NCBI GenBank assembly: GCA_946221065.1
Contig: CAMIIO010000023.1
Location: 1 to 15,318 of the forward strand
DNA length: 15,318 bases
Direction: 5' to 3'
Origin: an uncultured Rothia sp.
Lineage (GTDB): Bacteria; Actinomycetota; Actinomycetes; Actinomycetales; Micrococcaceae
Position 1 is the stretch's first letter, and the number at the start of each line of letters is the position of its first letter. Shown in pieces: positions 14,469 to 15,318 of this stretch. Position numbers and translations under genes: made by a program. Below the pieces are notes generated by a model. That model ran no database searches, was not told where the DNA came from, and saw nothing but the letters and a program-made list of their open reading frames with translations.

Positions 14469-15208
14469 TTGCAGAACCAGCGCACAACAGCCCTACACCA
14501 GCACCTCCCCTGGAACAAACCAGCTGTCCGACCACGAGCCCTCAGCCTGAACCAAGCCTTAAAAATCACCCTTCTCTACCTACGTCACAACCTCACCAAA
14601 GAGCTCTTAGCCAATATCTTTGAAGTCTCTCAACCCACAATTTCCAGAACCATCCACCGCAAGCGAAAACGCACTCACACAGCTACCTGAACTAAGTATT
14701 CCAGCACTGGAAACTCTCAAAAATGTACCAGGCTCCCTCATGATAGATGGGACACTCATCCCCGTCTGGAACTGGGTTTTACGAGGGTAAACATTGTTTT
14801 CAGGTCAACACCAGCGGACTGGATTTAACCACCAGGTTATTTGTACTTTAGATGGCAAGCTATGAGCTATCACCAATCCGATACCAGGAGCTAGAGATGA
14901 TGTTTATGCTTTTCGCTTTCATCAGCTGGATAGGTATTTAGATGAGTCAATACTGGCAGATAAGGACTACATTAGGTTGGTGCTACTCACACCGACCAAG
15001 TGTAGACCTGGGGTAAGAATGAGGGCTGTGGTAAAGGCGGATAATCGGCGGATTAATCGGTTGCGGTCGGTGGTGGAGCGAGGTGATTGCGCCGGTGAAA
15101 ACGTGGCGGGTGTTGCATTCTGGTTTTCGGCGTCCGTTGGGTTCTTATGCGTGGGTGTTTTCTTCTGGTGCGGGGGTTGATTTTCTTTGCGGCTCGAACC
15201 CCTTATAA
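14469..15208 (+). pseudogene. Broken DDE transposase (HTH_Tnp_4 + DDE_Tnp_4 type)
   Basis: Joined across frames the remnants form one transposase. Frame 1 (14469-14690) gives the helix-turn-helix, ALKITLLYLRHNLTKELLAN followed by IFEVSQPTISRTI. A frameshift near 14683 leads to frame 2 with MIDGTLIPVW (first Asp), GQHQRTGFNHQVI, PGARDDVYAF (second Asp region) and ILADKDY. This frame holds stop codons TAA at 14788 and TGA at 14863. A second frameshift near 15075-15090 leads to frame 3 with VIAPVKTWRVLHSGFRRPL and so on, up to TAA at 15206 inside the right end. The Glu of the DDE triad is probably in VVER just before the last shift. Two frameshifts and two internal stops make it inactive. Confidence 0.82.
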
Positions 15209-15216
15209 ATAAGCCT
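15197..15216 (-). repeat. Right terminal inverted repeat of the IS remnant
   Basis: Its reverse complement is AGGCTTATTTATAAGGGGTT, matching the left end with two differences. It contains the last codons and stop of the transposase remnant. Confidence 0.85.
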
Positions 15217-15219
15217 CAT

Positions 15220-15259
15220 AAAAAGACCTACCCCTCACATATACGGGATGGGACTTTTT
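15220..15259. terminator. Terminator hairpin after the minus-strand gene at the right edge
   Basis: Arms 15220-15234 and 15245-15259 pair over 15 positions with two mismatches, around a 10-base loop. Each arm ends in A5/T5, so a T run follows the stem on either strand. It lies five bases beyond the stop of the partial minus-strand gene and was separated from whatever once lay to the left by the insertion sequence. Confidence 0.7.
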
Positions 15260-15264
15260 ATGTT

Positions 15265-15318
15265 TTAGGCTACTTGGAGTTGCTGGACTCTGGATTTCGA
15301 AACTTCGAGGATGGCTGC
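15265..15318 (-). CDS. C-terminus of a minus-strand gene (3' end only)
   Basis: The minus strand is open from the window edge to TAA at 15265-15267, giving the 17 residues AAILEVSKSRVQQLQVA. A good terminator hairpin follows at once, which is the main reason to believe this is a real gene end. The fragment is too short to assign; the helical, polar sequence could be the tail of a small DNA-binding protein, but that is a guess. Confidence 0.4.
   Translation of the reverse strand, partial: AAILEVSKSRVQQLQVA

Larger units (their letters stand above)
14347..15218 (+). mobile_element. Decayed IS5-like insertion sequence
   Basis: Two 20-bp inverted ends (14349-14368 and 15197-15216, 18 of 20 matching) bound about 870 bp holding remnants of a DDE transposase. 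TA flanks the ends (14345-14346 and 15219-15220), which could be a 2-bp target duplication; the exact borders are uncertain because A/T bases surround them. Size, short TA-like target and the HTH-plus-DDE order suit the IS5 superfamily. It can no longer make a functional transposase. Confidence 0.8.

Noticed and set aside
14353..14535. Short hydrophobic minus-strand open frame (60 codons) at the left end of the IS
   Set aside because: It overlaps the inverted end and the transposase remnant in antisense, and its hydrophobic look comes from reading the A/C-rich strand backwards.

Overview
The window looks like a chromosomal stretch from a Gram-positive actinobacterium. The evidence is a 180-kDa-type NAD-glutamate dehydrogenase, an exported hydrolase with LGFP cell-wall repeats, a sugar porter resembling the corynebacterial inositol carrier IolT1, and TTG start codons. 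LGFP repeats and the IolT1 resemblance favour a Corynebacterium-like host, but a member of the Micrococcaceae such as Rothia cannot be excluded from this sequence alone.

Layout. (1) 1-828 is the C-terminal SGNH part of a probable surface O-acyltransferase, cut by the window edge and AT-rich. (2) 1138-6018 is the giant NAD-glutamate dehydrogenase, converging through a strong bidirectional terminator on (3) a GyrI-like small-molecule-binding protein (6108-6578, minus). (4) 6789-8225 (minus) is an inositol/sugar MFS transporter. (5) 8352-9119 (minus) is an unrecognised protein with an N-terminal helix-turn-helix, divergent from (6) an exported alpha/beta-hydrolase with four LGFP repeats (9370-10926). 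Their shared intergenic region has a near-consensus promoter studded with ATAGGCA half-sites. (7) 11031-11678 (minus) is an exported papain-like cysteine peptidase. (8) 11985-13034 is a VapBC-type toxin-antitoxin pair (HTH antitoxin, PIN nuclease) behind a perfect 26-bp palindrome. The pair is bracketed by two 73-bp direct repeats that differ at one base. (9) 13165-13701 (minus) is a DJ-1/PfpI protein, divergent from (10) a GNAT acetyltransferase (13816-14322). (11) 14347-15218 is a decayed insertion sequence with a broken transposase and 20-bp inverted ends. (12) The last 54 bases are the C-terminus of a minus-strand gene.

How the parts relate. The dehydrogenase supplies 2-oxoglutarate from glutamate and the MFS protein imports a polyol or sugar, so both serve central carbon supply. 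The two exported enzymes (6 and 7) meet tail to tail and probably both act at the cell surface. The most unusual element is the repeat-bracketed toxin-antitoxin cassette. Its 73-bp borders are nested hairpins related to the hairpin between genes 6 and 7, which suggests a dispersed hairpin family that moved, or moved with, the cassette. No tRNA, rRNA or CRISPR array was seen.
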